A stretch of DNA of 64,000 nt from Malaya genurostris (taxonomy: Eukaryota; Arthropoda; Insecta; Diptera; Culicidae). The notes under the pieces were generated by a model. It did not search any database, was not told the origin of the DNA, and saw only the letters and a program-made list of their open reading frames with translations. How positions within the stretch are numbered: position 1 is the first letter of the stretch; each line of letters starts with the position of its first letter. Shown one piece after another: positions 23,290 through 34,874 of the stretch. The position numbers and the translations under genes are program-made. The stretch spans positions 4,154,001 through 4,218,000 of the forward strand of contig NC_080570.1 in the NCBI RefSeq assembly GCF_030247185.1, in the 5' to 3' direction.

Positions 23290-24079
23290 AGCGAATCAAT
23301 GGCAATCGAATCAGACAATTCAGAGACCGATTAGTGAGGTAACCGTTTTTGTTTTCGAGTGTTGAAACTATTACTAAAGATATATTTTCTTTTACCAGAA
23401 ACCGCTGGAGGCTTGGGTTTGAGCGAGAAACACCAACCGTACTTGTTTTTATGTCGTACAACGGTTGCTATGGAGATAGTGGTCAACCGTTTATTTATGT
23501 CTTTAACGCTTGTAGCCAACATAAATGTGCTTTTTTTGCTTGAAACCCCCTAAAACGATGAGTTCGTATATTTTTTTGAGGTTTGCTTTCAAAAATAATG
23601 ATGGTGTAAGCGAATCTGAGATATAGAATCAAATTCGAATCGAACTCGATTTTCAGTTTCAATGGTGTTGAACGCACGATTCAAACAGGCGTAAAAAACG
23701 GTATCACTGCAGTGAGTTAGGTTAGATTTTATAACTTTGAGTGTACTTTTATTACGACTATGATAGGGCTACCAAAAAGAGAATCGTTTGTATAGGCAAA
23801 TAATTCCCACTTATTCGTATAAAGAGGAAAATAAGATCATTAGGTCAATCCCAGTTTAAGTTTTAAAAAGTCAAAGAAAGAATTCGCTCAATATCCACGA
23901 TTAGCAGCAAAAATGGCAGGTCTACTTTTTCCATTCAAATCGTTTCAATCAAGCGCACTTACTGAATGTTGAGTGTTCGTGTTGATATATGAAAAAATCT
24001 ATCGCTTCTACTTTTGTGGAAAAAGGCGGGTGGAGAATGTTACCGAAACAAGTGGGTGCGAGAGTAAGATGGACCAAAT

Positions 24080-25950
24080 CAATGGTTCAGATCAGGATCC
24101 TGGATCCAAGTCATAGACCTAGGCCAGTAATATGGTAAGTCTAGCTCCGGATCCAAAGATTCTGACCGAGGATTCCGGAACAGAGTGAATTCTAAAAATG
24201 AGTTCAGAATGTGCCTTCTGAAACTGGATTCTGCAATTGAGTGCACACCTGGATTCTTGAACTGAATTCTGATTCTGAATTTTGAAACTGATTTCAAAGT
24301 CTGGCTTCTAAAACTGGGTTCAGGATCTGAATTCTGAACCAGAATTCTGCACCGGATTTCTAAAACTAAATCAGGAACCTGAATTCTGAAACTCAACTCT
24401 GAAACAGAATCTTGACCCTGGGTTGTTGAATACAATTCTGGAGCTAGATTCTGAATCTGGATTCTAAAAACGAATATGAAATTTGCGTTTCGGACCTGGA
24501 TTCTGGAACAGAATTTTTAACCTGAATTCTGGGACAAGGTTCTGGAATTGAATTTTACATCTAAATTTGAGTCCCGAAATCAGAATCTGAATTCTGGACC
24601 TGAATTTCGAGCCTGAATTGTGAAACTGTATTCTGGACTTGGTTTTCGCAACTGAACTTTAAGCCTAAATCCTGCACCTGGTTTTTGATTCTGGATTCTG
24701 GAACTGGGTAATGGAACTGAATTTCAAACCAGAATTCTGGAACTAATTCCTGGACCTGGAATTTTTACCCTGAGTTTTAGAGTAGGGTTGTGAAACAGAA
24801 TTTTGGATAAGAATTCGGAGTCTGCATTATAAACCTGGATTCTTCAACTCATTGCTGCGCCTATATTCTGGATTTCTTGAAAGGATTTCTAAATCTAATT
24901 TCTGGGCTAGTATTTTTAATCCGAATTCTGGACCTGCATTCTGAACCTGAGTTGTGTAACAGAACTCTAAAAATGGATTCTAAAAATGAACTCGGAATCG
25001 AAATTCTGAACATGAACTCTGAACCTGGATCCTGGTACACAGGGTTCTGAACCTGGATTGTGGAACTAAAATGTGCTGGATTCTGATAATGGATTCGGAA
25101 TTCTGGACCTGGATTCGGCAACTGCAAGCTAGATCAGGATTGTGAAACTGAATTAGAAAAAAATTCTGAATATAAAGCTTGGACCTGAATTTTGGAACTT
25201 AATTTTAAACATGAGTTCTGCACCTGGGTTTTGATTCTGGGTTCTGGAACTAAATGTTGAACAAGAGCTAGGGAATTGGATTCTGGAAATGAATTCGGAA
25301 TATGTATTCTGGATCTATATTCTGCAACTAAATGCTTGAATTCTGTATTATGTTACTGAATTATGAACCGCAATTTAGGAAATGATTTTTGAATCTAAAT
25401 TCTGGACCATGATTGTAAATCTGAATTCTGGACCTGAATTTTGAACCAGAATTTCGACCCTCAGTTTTAAACCTGAACTGCGAAACAGAATTGTGAACCT
25501 GGATTCTGAAAATTAATTCGGAATCTGAATTCTGCATCCAAATTCATTTCCAGAAGCCAGGTCCGGAATCCAAATCCAGAACTCAGTCTGAAATCTGGGC
25601 CACGGTTATAAATCTAAATTCTGAACCGGAGTTAGGAACCTGAATTCTGTACCTGCGTTGTGTAACAGAATTCCGAGCCTAGATTCTAAAAATGAGCTCA
25701 GAATCTGAAATCTGGACATGAATTCTGAAGCTGGATTATAGAACTGAATTCCGGTACTGGGTTCTGATTGTGAAACTGTATGCTGGAATTGGATTGTGGA
25801 ACTGAATCCAAAATCTTAATTCTGAATCTAAAACCTGGACCTGAATTCTGAAGTTGGATTATGGAACTAAATTTTAAGCCAGGATTCTAGAAATGAATTC
25901 TGAACCAGTGTTCTGAAACTAAATTTTGAGCCAGAATTTCGATCTAATTA
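24080..25950. repeat. Degenerate minisatellite (GAATTCTGAACCTGGATTCTG)
   Basis: About 1.9 kb of a roughly 11-12-bp motif, variants of RATTCTGRACCT, repeats with heavy substitution. A related stretch in inverse orientation lies at about 55.03-55.32 kb. Open frames on the minus strand here are repeat artefacts. Confidence 0.85.
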
Positions 25951-26309
25951 AACTATCTCTGTACTAAAACCGAAGTGAAGCATACAACTGAAACAGAGAG
26001 AAAGAAAACCAAGTGAAGTTCTTGAAAAAATCGGCTTGTCTATCCGAATGAAAAAAAATGAGGCTATTCGGATTCTCTTCTGAGTGACATATGACTTTGT
26101 TCGAGCAGAGCGTTTCTCGTCTGATGTCAAACGACACATCGATTCAATCATACGACAATCTGCAACTCTTTCTCTCTCTTTCTCTCAACCACCTTTACAA
26201 AAAAGCAACAATTTCGTGTAGCAAAACACAGGACTTATTAGAGCAAATTCAGCAGCTGCAAGATTCATATGGGTGGTCTATAATGTAAATGAAACTGAAA
26301 CAAACGTAT

Positions 26310-26427
26310 CCCCAGCAATCCGTTTTAGTTTTATTTATTCGACCAGTTCTACTGTCAAATTTAAAACTGGTATACACTGCCGTTCTATTTTTTCTATATT
26401 TGAAACACAGATAAAACGCTGCTGGGG
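26310..26427. mobile_element. Small inverted-repeat element
   Basis: CCCAGCAATCCGTTTTA at the left is the imperfect inverse of TAAAACGCTGCTGGGG at the right. The element is about 118 bp and I found no clear target duplication. Confidence 0.45.
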
Positions 26428-26909
26428 CTGCCAGTTTATTTTGTTATAATTTCTAGATTTAAATTTTAAAACTGACATAAATTACGCATCTAGAACTAGA
26501 ACACTCCTGAATATGCCCTTAGGAGCTGCTTTTAGACCTGATGACAGTGTAAATAAAAAGCTTTAGAACAAGGGAACATCCAAGTTAGCATTGAGTTTTT
26601 TTAAAGAGAAGTTTTTTTTAAGTTTAGGATAACCAATGTTGACTATATTATTTTTTGACAAACTAGAATTTCTCAGACTGCAGTTATAATGAAATTAACA
26701 ATTTTAGTAGGTGCATAATTTAATAAATTTCGTGTTCGTCGAAATGTGATACCTTTGCACTGGAGTAGGTCGTAGTCATCAAAAATTCCCCAAAAACTAG
26801 AAAATATACTCAACTTCAAACTCGAAACAAAACCCTGTTTTGCTGAGCTACACTTCCAGCGAACGTCGTTTTTCGTGATTCACTGATCGAAACTGTTTTG
26901 GTTTTTCAG

Positions 26910-27208
26910 ACTGGTTGCTTTTGGAACAGCAGCGAGCGCTACAGGCGGTACTGCACTTTAATCAGCAACAATTCGCCTTTCAACAGGGACTTCAGATGGT
27001 CATGGGTGCCAAGGGACACCCGGTTCTGTTGCTGCATGGTTATACGTTTTGTCGGAACAACGTCAATCAGTGCAAAACGTACTGGTTGTGCGCGAAAAGT
27101 CGATCCCTCAAGTGTCGGGCTCGCATCATCACGCACGACGATACCGGCGAGGTGGTACTGAAAAATCAGCTACACAATCACCCGCCGGGATTGAACGATT
27201 TGAGTTGA
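26910..27208 (+). CDS. mod(mdg4): Cassette 27: FLYWCH with Gln-rich leader
   Basis: Acceptor TTTGGTTTTTCAG ends at 26909; 98 residues. A leucine/glutamine-rich amphipathic leader (LEQQRALQAVL...QQQFAFQQ) precedes VMGAKGHPVLLLHGYTFCR, TYWLC, KCRARI, HNH. The leader could form a short coiled coil. AATAAA overlaps the stop region. Confidence 0.87.
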
Positions 27209-27327
27209 AATAAAAATTTCCAACACAAGTTAGGATGGATTTTTTTTTACTTTTACAGTCATAGATTTTACGTTCGTCATTGAAAATCATTTTTAATAAT
27301 TAAACATCGATTCTACCTTCTTCGCAG

Positions 27328-27569
27328 GTCCGAAGAAAAAATTTAAAGAATTGGTATTCGTCAGTGGTCAACGAGGATCACCGAAGCTAATTATTGACGG
27401 GTACTCTTTCCTGCGGAACAAGGGCAACTTTAAGACAACCTACTGGCGCTGCTCGAAGCACCGGGTTTATGGCTGCAAAGCGACAGTCGTTACGAACCGA
27501 GACGATAATCAAGTGTCGATCAACAATCCGAAACACAATCACGTAGCTGACTACGGACAATACGCTTGA
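27328..27569 (+). CDS. mod(mdg4): Cassette 28: FLYWCH 3'-terminal exon
   Basis: Acceptor CTTCTTCGCAG ends at 27327; 79 residues, the shortest in the array. It opens with a basic PKKKFK stretch, then VSGQRGSPKLIIDGYSFLR, TYWRC, GCKATV, HNH. It is close to cassettes 27 and 29. AATAAA lies about 10 bp after the stop. Confidence 0.88.
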
Positions 27570-27706
27570 ATGTGAAAATGAAGAATAAACCTTTTTTGTT
27601 TCTCTCATACTAGTCACGTTTTTTCTCCATGACCTTTCGAAAAGGCAGTACTAGAATGAACAAAAATTGTCCATCCTTGCTAATCAAAGTTCAACTTTTT
27701 TTTCAG

Positions 27707-27990
27707 AACAAACCATCTGGATAACAACAGATTTACGTGACAGTTATGAGTATGTACCGTTCAGCTATATCACCGGTCAACGGGGGGCTCCGAAAATTCT
27801 GTATGACGGATTCTCGTACGTTTGTGCGAAGCACATAAAAAACCGGAAGTACTGGATATGTGCCAAGCAACGAAGTCGAAACTGCAAAGCACGCATCATT
27901 ACTGATACGGACAATAAACTGTTCATCGCCCGAAACTTGTCTCACAATCACGCTTCGGAGTTACGAACGATGAAGGAATTCGTGAATTAG
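27707..27990 (+). CDS. mod(mdg4): Cassette 29: FLYWCH 3'-terminal exon
   Basis: Acceptor CTTTTTTTTCAG ends at 27706; 93 residues. The core is ITGQRGAPKILYDGFSYVC, KYWIC, NCKARI, HNH. It is part of the GQRG-P-K block with cassettes 24-28. AATAAA lies about 12 bp beyond the stop. Confidence 0.88.
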
Positions 27991-28128
27991 GATTTAGACT
28001 AGTTCAATAAATTATTTTTACTGATGAAATCTATGTGATTTATGACAAGATAGATAGTAAACGAGAACGCTTGATACTGAGCAAGTTAAAAAACCGAAAT
28101 TTTATGATTCTTTTTTTTTTCGTTCAAG

Positions 28129-28514
28129 ATTTTAATATGTATTTCGATGCACTGGAGCCTATAACCAATCGGAAAACTGTGATAACTCTGGACGATCAGA
28201 CGTTGGATTTTGTCCCCGGTCAACGTGGCACCCAGCTTTTGCGTATCAATGAATATTGCTATGCCAAGAACAACAGAATCAACGATACAACCTACTGGGT
28301 GTGCCGAACAAGGGTGCATCAACGGGCCTGCAATGCCCGGGCCGTTACGACGATGAAGAGCAATGGACTCTATCGAATACTGATTACGAATCCCGTTCAC
28401 ATTCATGAACCGGGAAGGAAAACAATCTCAACTACAGCAAAATCACGACCGAGACCAACCAGACCGAAACCTTTGGTCGAAGAGATCATCACGTTTACCT
28501 ACGCTACCGACTAA
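28129..28514 (+). CDS. mod(mdg4): Cassette 30: FLYWCH with LDDQ leader
   Basis: Acceptor TTTTCGTTCAAG ends at 28128; 127 residues. A leader with TLDDQTLDF leads into VPGQRGTQLLRINEYCYAK, TYWVC, ACNARAVT, HIH with C-x8-C. A Pro/Arg/Thr-rich tail (SRPRPTRPKP) follows. It shares the LDDQ segment and cysteine spacing with cassette 31. AATAAA overlaps the stop. Confidence 0.87.
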
Positions 28515-28618
28515 AATAAAACAAAAGTTAACGACTATCAACAGCTTTCAATCAGAAAACTAAATTTGCTCAGTCCACAGTGTCAGCACCATCTCATGAA
28601 CCATTTGCTCGATTTCAG

Positions 28619-29034
28619 ATTTGAACTCACTAATCGAATATGCTTTGTCGGCTTCGACGTCTCCGGTGTCGTTGTCACCGTCCCCGCCAACGCCTACCAA
28701 GCCGAGGAAAAAATCTCGCAGTAGTAAATCGACACTCGTAGTACTAGACGATCAGCCACTGGTACTATACGAATCACAACGCGGAAAGCACCTGTTGATG
28801 GTAGACCGGTATACCTATTCGAAGAACAACACCGTCGGTAACAAAACGTACTGGGCCTGTCGAGTCGTCACCAATCACGTGAAGTGTAAGGCTCGAGCTA
28901 GTACAGCCCGCACCGTCAATGGAACGTTTCGAATCGTACTGGGAAAAGCGGAACATAATCACGAACCGAAAGTTTCCCGAAAGACGTTGGTGCAATCGGA
29001 TAGCGATCTGAACGTTTATTATATGAAGGCATGA
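28619..29034 (+). CDS. mod(mdg4): Cassette 31: FLYWCH with LDDQ leader
   Basis: Acceptor CTCGATTTCAG ends at 28618; 137 residues. The leader is Ser/Pro-rich (SPSPPTPTKPRKKSRSS) with a basic patch, then VLDDQPLVL, SQRGKHLLMVDRYTYSK, TYWAC, KCKARA, HNH. The GTACTAGA at 28741 is coding here. AATAAA follows about 5 bp after the stop. Confidence 0.87.
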
Positions 29035-29147
29035 GTGGAATAAATTATATTGTTTTGTTAATAGCTAGCTTTTTTTCTACTCATTATTTGTTTAGTCATT
29101 TGTGCATCATAGAAACATTTACTAATTTGATGGTATCGATTTTTTAG

Positions 29148-29452
29148 GTTCATCCGAGAAGAGTAAAAATGTGGCCAGCAAACGAAAGACAAAAGAACCG
29201 ACGGAAAAATTGGATTTTGGCGAAATTATGACTCGGCCATCGGAACCGGTTCGGTTGATATCGTGTCTGTTCGGAGGAATGAAAGCTCACTACCGTAGGA
29301 ATTTTTTCATGTTTCACTACAGCAAAAAAGGAGCCAAAATCTATCGCTGTGCGAGGCACCGAGCTGATAAGTGTAAGGCAAGCATTCTGGTCAACGATTC
29401 ACGGGTATTTCCCATTGAAGCCGTTCACACCCACGATGATTGCGGTGCATAA
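29148..29452 (+). CDS. mod(mdg4): Cassette 32: divergent FLYWCH (FHY type)
   Basis: Acceptor CGATTTTTTAG ends at 29147; 100 residues. A Lys-rich leader of about 45 residues precedes the finger FMFHYSKKG, IYRC, KCKASI, HTH. The invariant tryptophan is tyrosine and the first strand is altered. Its nearest relative is cassette 33. No consensus AATAAA; AATATA is at about 29465. Confidence 0.8.
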
Positions 29453-29581
29453 TCATCATCTGAAAATATAGTACATTCACAAAATCAGTTTTTCACTTTA
29501 GTTTTTAGTAGTTGCACAAGAAGAGGTATAGAAGAGTTGTGCGGATCAGGTATATTACCAATAATTGTCTCTCATTGCTAG

Positions 29582-30179
29582 ATCAACGACGCGTAACCGA
29601 CGACTATCGTAACAACCCCGCTGATTTTGAACTACCGGATCCAATCCTTCCTGGCGTGTCACCATTTAGCTCCCACCGTCCAATCGAAAAAGTTATCGAA
29701 ACTAAAGGTAATTTATTGAAATGCCCAACCCATTTCCGAAAAGCTTTTAATGAATTCTTGTTCTTTCAGCAAAAAGCAAAGTGGCTAACCTAATTGCTAG
29801 CACATTTTCCCCGGACAAACCGCCAAAATGTCGATTGTTGAATAAGAAACCTGTGGCCAAGCCAGCTGGACGGAAGGCACGGCCAACGTTGGACCTGGAA
29901 GAAATAACCAGCAGCGAAACGTCGCACCCGATGGTCATCGTACCGACGATCAAGGGCTGTGTCGGTCTGGACCACGGCGGGCACCACTTTGTGTTTCACT
30001 ACGCCCGCCGAAGTCACAAAGTGTTTCGCTGTGTGTGGCACAGCTCGCACAACTGTCCGGCGCAGATCGTTGCCCACGACCTGAAGGTTTACGTGGTATC
30101 CGATCAGCACACGCACGAGCAAAGATCGCGATTTGCGGGAGACGTTCTGGGGAAGATGACACTGAAGGATAAATCATGA
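29582..30179 (+). CDS. mod(mdg4): Cassette 33: divergent FLYWCH, two exons
   Basis: Exons are 29582-29707 and 29770-30179; 177 residues, the longest FLYWCH cassette. The first exon opens in phase 1 and its donor GTAATT is followed by a 62-bp intron ending TTCTTTCAG. Both exons start in phase 1, so the second could also be used alone. The finger is FVFHYARRSHK, VFRC, NCPAQI, HTH, with phenylalanine in place of tryptophan. AATAAA is about 95 bp downstream. Confidence 0.75.
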
Positions 30180-30396
30180 TATTTGTTTATTTTTTTGCTG
30201 CGCACAAACCTTATTGAATTCATGCAATAGTGTTTACTTCTAATATTGTTTACTCTAAAACGAAGTGCCTTTCATGGAATAAATTAGTTGGTACAATAAT
30301 TAAATTTAACCGATTCTGTTGAGGTTGTTAGTTTTGAAAGTACCTACTGATTTTTAGTTTATATTTCACTAATACTTCTTTTTCGATTTCCTTCAG

Positions 30397-33007
30397 TATT
30401 ATTCTCCGAAACCCAATATGTCATGAGCACCAAAGGATCGCCTCAGTTGTGTATCGATGGGTTTACGTTTACCAGACACTGCGTCAAAGAGGACACCATC
30501 TATTGGCGATGTACCCAGTTCAGGGCGCTCAGGTATGTGAAAATTATGCTGCAAAATACTGTTATTCGTTTTCAATTGATATACAGAACTAGGAATGGTT
30601 TCCAGGATTTTTTTTGTAAATTTAGAGTCTTAGTTATGAAAAATTGTTACATACCGGTTTTTCAAAATACTGGCCCTTGCTAGTTGCGACACTTTGCCCA
30701 GATTCTTGAACACGTCGTCGGTTGTCGATTGTTTTCAAGATCACTCTCATTTATTTATAATTGACAAGCCTTTAAATTTTAACAAAACAATGATACTGTT
30801 GTTCTAGTTTTAGAATTAGTCATTAGTAGTCATTTGGAAACTTAGAGTCCCCTACCGTTAACCGGGTTTGTAAGACAGTTTTCTCAATAATTTCCAAAAT
30901 ATCCTAATTGTTAGCTTATCGACATTAGCATACTGCTTACCCTCAGCATAAACCCACGTTTAAAGTTTGTCTTCAAATTCTCCACAGGATTCAAGTCTGG
31001 CGATTTGGTTTCCGTTTGATTTTCTTGCTCGTGCAAAAGTGATTTTTGTTTCGTCTGAATCTGAATTCGTTAATTCCGTCGGAATTATCAAAATTGATTT
31101 TTTTTTTCGTACCTAAAAATAAACAGATTAGAATTTGCTCAAATCAATAAGTTCAACTGGAAACTTACCATGCTGAGCCCTTGATTTTTGTTTGTTTTAG
31201 CGAGATTCAAGAACCCGCCACGCTACTCAGCAGTTCAACATAAACTGCTAAGCAGACGTAATGTTATCTCTACTTGAAACACTCGAGTTGTACCAAAACG
31301 CAATGTCATTAGTGCTGAAGTCTCGAGCGTAAACAAGTTTACGGTTCAACATGGACTGTTTTGAATAGATGTTTCGAAGACGAATCGTAAAAAAAGCAAT
31401 AAAATAGTTATTTCCGCTCATCACAAACTGGTTAATTCTATCCAAGTCCCACGATGATAAGAAAACACTTTCCGACTTTGACGAGAGATTTTTTCAAGAG
31501 CCCAGTAGTAGAAAATGTCGTTATAGAGAGCCGTTTGAAAAATATCTAGGGCTATTGTACCAATAGTCATCTTATTAGTAGAGTCACCATGTTTTTAACC
31601 GATTTTCCGACTTTCAATCAATGAATTGTAATAAAATCGGATACAATATCTATGATTTGGCGCTAAAAAGCAATACCGCAGAAAAGTAGTTCCAAACTGT
31701 TAAACACTGCTGTTAGAGCGATGCGAAAACTCGAAGCGAATGCATCTAATTTCACTCTTGAAGTCAATCTATCGAACAAAGACAACAGATGTCATTCTAA
31801 CTAATAGTTTTCGTAAATGAGATGACTAATGGAGCTGAGATGAATGGGTGTTAAAAGAATGAATAAGGACCAGATAAAACCTGTGAAAAGTGAAATACCT
31901 CCAGTAGACCCTGTAGAGTCTTTCCCATGAACAATCCGTTTCGGTAAGAGCTCAATTTCAGGCCAGTGAACTAATAAATAGTTGATTTCATTTGTTATAT
32001 TCCCGGAAGTCCACGATGATGTGTCCGAGAACGAACACAGTTGGAGAGCTTCGATTCGGTCATGGAAATTGATACAATCGATTGAAAAAGATTCCCTTTT
32101 CTGATACAAAATCCTCCTCCAGTTACATTTAATCATCGATCGGGAGTTCAGTAGCTTCCTTTTCTATTTGACTGGAAGTGTTTTTGACAAATGAGTAATG
32201 GCTTACACTTGTCATCAGGAATATGAACAATAGACAGGCGATTCGGTTGAAGTACTTTCTTGATCTTGATGGTGCTCACCTGAAACAAATTTTTATTTTA
32301 TTAATAAATAATTCAAGAGTTTTCAATATTAGTGTATTTTCATTACTTGATACATTTTCGCTCGGAGCAACGGACCCAGATTCTAATTCACTGATGTCAG
32401 TAATCAAACTGCTCATCAGCTACTCGAATGCGCTAGGTGTTAATTTCAATCCTGCGGTGCCAGTCGTGAAAGCGTTTTCCAGCTCTCCGTCACTAAAATG
32501 TTACAATTTTATTGCAGTGGAATAAATACACTTTTTGCTACACGCCGTCAGCTAGTTTAGCTGTCAAAAACAAGGACACACTTGAATCTATGGCCGTAGT
32601 CCAATCGAAGCAAGCCTTTTTTTTCAAATATTCAATGTACATATTTTGGTTGTCGTTCTGGTGACACTGCTTGCTATGATTTTATCTACTGTTCCTGACA
32701 GCTATCCGTGTCCAACTGATTTCATAACACTCTATTTTCAATTCGCAGATGCCCGGCCCGTCATCGGCACCGTCGGTCAACCAATTCGTTGGAAGTGGTT
32801 TGTGCAAAGCATAACCACGGTATAATGGAGCGACGCAAACGTGGTACACTGAAGGGACTGCTGTTGCAGCGCAAGATAAGCAATCAGATAAAGCAACCGG
32901 AAGAGCAGCAGGAAACGGCCATCATTAAACCGGTACGACACCAGGACGATGCCTTTGCAGCGGAATATTTGTTGGAGGAGTTTGACGATGTTGCTATGAG
33001 AAAATAA
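30397..33007 (+). CDS. mod(mdg4): Cassette 34: FLYWCH split by a 2.2-kb intron
   Basis: Exons are 30397-30532 and 32749-33007; 130 residues. The donor AG|GTATGT falls in the codon just before the second zinc cysteine and the downstream exon restores it (AG|A TGC). The core is MSTKGSPQLCIDGFTFTR, IYWRC, RCPAR, HNH, then a basic tail (MERRKRGTLKGLLLQR) and a mildly acidic end. This is the first member of the intron-bearing subfamily. AATAAA overlaps the stop. Confidence 0.82.
30533..32748. other. Intron of cassette 34
   Basis: The 2.2-kb intron has no repeat family I can name. Minus-strand open frames at 31801-32136 and around 31440-31580 read with protein-like composition, but the frames are interrupted and no family is recognised. 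They may be a decayed gene or a mobile-element remnant. Confidence 0.4.
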
Positions 33008-33120
33008 AAGTACTTTTTTTTTCCTTGATAAATTCTATGAATTCTTGTCCATCTAGAGTGTCAGTGTGATAGCGGAACGTTGAATCCGAACTAACGGTTT
33101 GATTATGTTCTTTCCAACAG

Positions 33121-33413
33121 GTACACCCGTCATCCAGTACAACATGAGTCACAAGGGAACAACACAGCTGGAAATTGATGGTTATCGCTTTACAAGACAG
33201 AAAATCTGCAAAACAACAATTCGTTGGGAGTGTTTGCAAACGAAAGCACTAATCTGTAAAGCACGTGCGACAACCTGGAACGACTCGAAGGGACTGGTAC
33301 AGTACTATAATAATGATCACAATCATCCGCCGTTTGTACAACGGCGAAAACCTGGGGATCTAAAAAAGCTGAAACAACAGCAACGATCGGAATTGATGAA
33401 GCGTGACGCGTGA
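33121..33413 (+). CDS. mod(mdg4): Cassette 35: FLYWCH 3'-terminal exon (intronless)
   Basis: Acceptor TTCTTTCCAACAG ends at 33120; 96 residues. The core is MSHKGTTQLEIDGYRFTRQK, IRWECLQTKAL, CKARA, HNH, then tail QRRKPGDLKKL. The codons flanking the subfamily intron position are continuous here, so the intron is absent. AATAAA is about 20 bp downstream. Confidence 0.87.
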
Positions 33414-33551
33414 AATAGTGCCGGGAAAGACTAATAAAATTATCCGAAAACGTTACTAAACATGTGCATCATTTAACAGTGAAACCCAATCTATCGCTGT
33501 CAATGTTAATACCAAGTTTTACTAACCTTGTTTGAAAAAAATCATTTGCAG

Positions 33552-33853
33552 GTTCGGCACGGCCAACCGTAATCAGCTACCACGCTGGTCGGAAGGGGTC
33601 TGCTCAGCTGGAGATCGATGGCTACCGGTTCACCAGAATGAAGATTCTTCAGAAAACCATTCACTGGACGTGTTTGCAGAACAAAGCACTCGGGTGCCGG
33701 GCACGAGCGGTTACCAATAACGCGATGCAGGGTGTCATCCAGAAGTACAACAACATTCACAATCACCCGCCAACGGTGCGACGACGCAAGTGGGGTGACC
33801 TGCAGCGAATCAAAGAAGATAGAGCTTTTTCGGGAGGCAGGAAATTTGTATAA
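33552..33853 (+). CDS. mod(mdg4): Cassette 36: FLYWCH 3'-terminal exon (intronless)
   Basis: Acceptor ATCATTTGCAG ends at 33551; 99 residues. The core is HAGRKGSAQLEIDGYRFTRMK, IHWTCLQNKAL, CRARA, HNH, tail RRRKWGDLQRI. It is clearly a sister of cassette 35 (shared QLEIDGYRFTR, HNHPP and GDL) and also intronless, so the duplication probably followed the intron change. AATAAA overlaps the stop. Confidence 0.88.
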
Positions 33854-33970
33854 ATAAAGACATCGTTTTGTTTAAGTCTGTTCACAAGAACGTGTTATTT
33901 TTACTCTTTCTTTACAGTTGGGAGCAGTTTTTGATTCGGTTGATCTAATAGTTTCGTTTTCTATTTTTAG

Positions 33971-34362
33971 ATTTAAGCCGATTGGACATTCACTATGTGG
34001 CCAGTAGGAAAGGGACTCCCCAGCTGATGATCGAAGGACACTGCTACAGTCGGCAAAGGGTTCGAGATCGTACGATTCGATGGCGATGCGTTCAGTCGAA
34101 GGCCTTGAAGTAAGTTTTTCCTCTGGCACTAAATGGCCATATTCCTCAAATAACAATGCATCATTTCAGTTGCATGGCACGCGCCACAACGAATCGCATC
34201 AATGGTGGTAAAATTATGTCCATCAGCGGAAGACACAACCATCAGCTTATCAAGGAGCGACGGAAAAATGGTGAACTGCGTGAACTTTTGGCCATCCGAC
34301 AAGCGGAACGAGTGAAACGTGCAGTTGTGACGCAAAATTACTTGTTATCTGATGTCGAATAA
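33971..34362 (+). CDS. mod(mdg4): Cassette 37: FLYWCH, two exons
   Basis: Exons are 33971-34109 and 34170-34362 around a 60-bp GTAAGT intron; 109 residues. The core is VASRKGTPQLMIEGHCYSR, IRWRCVQSKAL|N, CMARA, HNH, then KERRKNGELRELL. The intron splits the codon immediately before the second zinc cysteine. AATAAA overlaps the stop. Confidence 0.86.
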
Positions 34363-34469
34363 AATTTTTAAACATAACATTTGCAAATCAATTCGTTGTA
34401 GTACTAGAACGACTGCAGGCGATGTCTACTTTTTTTTTTTGCATTGAGAATTGAAAAATGTTTTTGCAG

Positions 34470-34874
34470 ATTTCGCCGTAGATGAATCGCAGGTGCACGC
34501 CATACTCAGCAATCGCGGCAAAGTGCAACTCAGGATTGACGGGTACACATTTTCACGTGAGAAGGTTAGACCAAAAACAATCCGATGGATTTGCAACCAG
34601 GCATGGGTACTGAAGTAAGTTTCGCCTATTTATTGTTAAGCATTCTTTTCTGAGTTTATGTGTTTTCTATTCCGACAGTTGCAAAGCACGTGCTACCAGC
34701 CAAAGAATCTCCGGAAAGCTTATATCGGTTCGTGGCAGTCATAATCACGATATGGTGATTAGTCGCCGCCAAAAAGGCGAGTGTAAAATGATTAAAGAGC
34801 AAAGGCGACACGAACCGGATCTCTTACTAGAACCACCTAGGAAAGGCGGTCGTCCAAGGAAATGTTTGAGTTAG
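34470..34874 (+). CDS. mod(mdg4): Cassette 38: FLYWCH with AT-hook-like tail
   Basis: Exons are 34470-34614 and 34679-34874 (64-bp intron); 112 residues. The core is LSNRGKVQLRIDGYTFSR, IRWICNQ, CKARA, HNH. The tail carries a GGRPRK segment, which matches the GRP core of an AT-hook and would add minor-groove DNA binding. AATAAA lies about 50 bp past the stop. This two-exon protein is not visible as one uninterrupted frame. Confidence 0.82.

Larger units (their letters stand above)
23290..26909. other. Gene-free interval dominated by a minisatellite
   Basis: The interval holds no supported exon. About 0.8 kb of unremarkable AT-rich DNA precedes the tandem repeat at 24.08-25.95 kb. A small inverted-repeat element lies near 26.31-26.43 kb. 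Confidence 0.65.
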
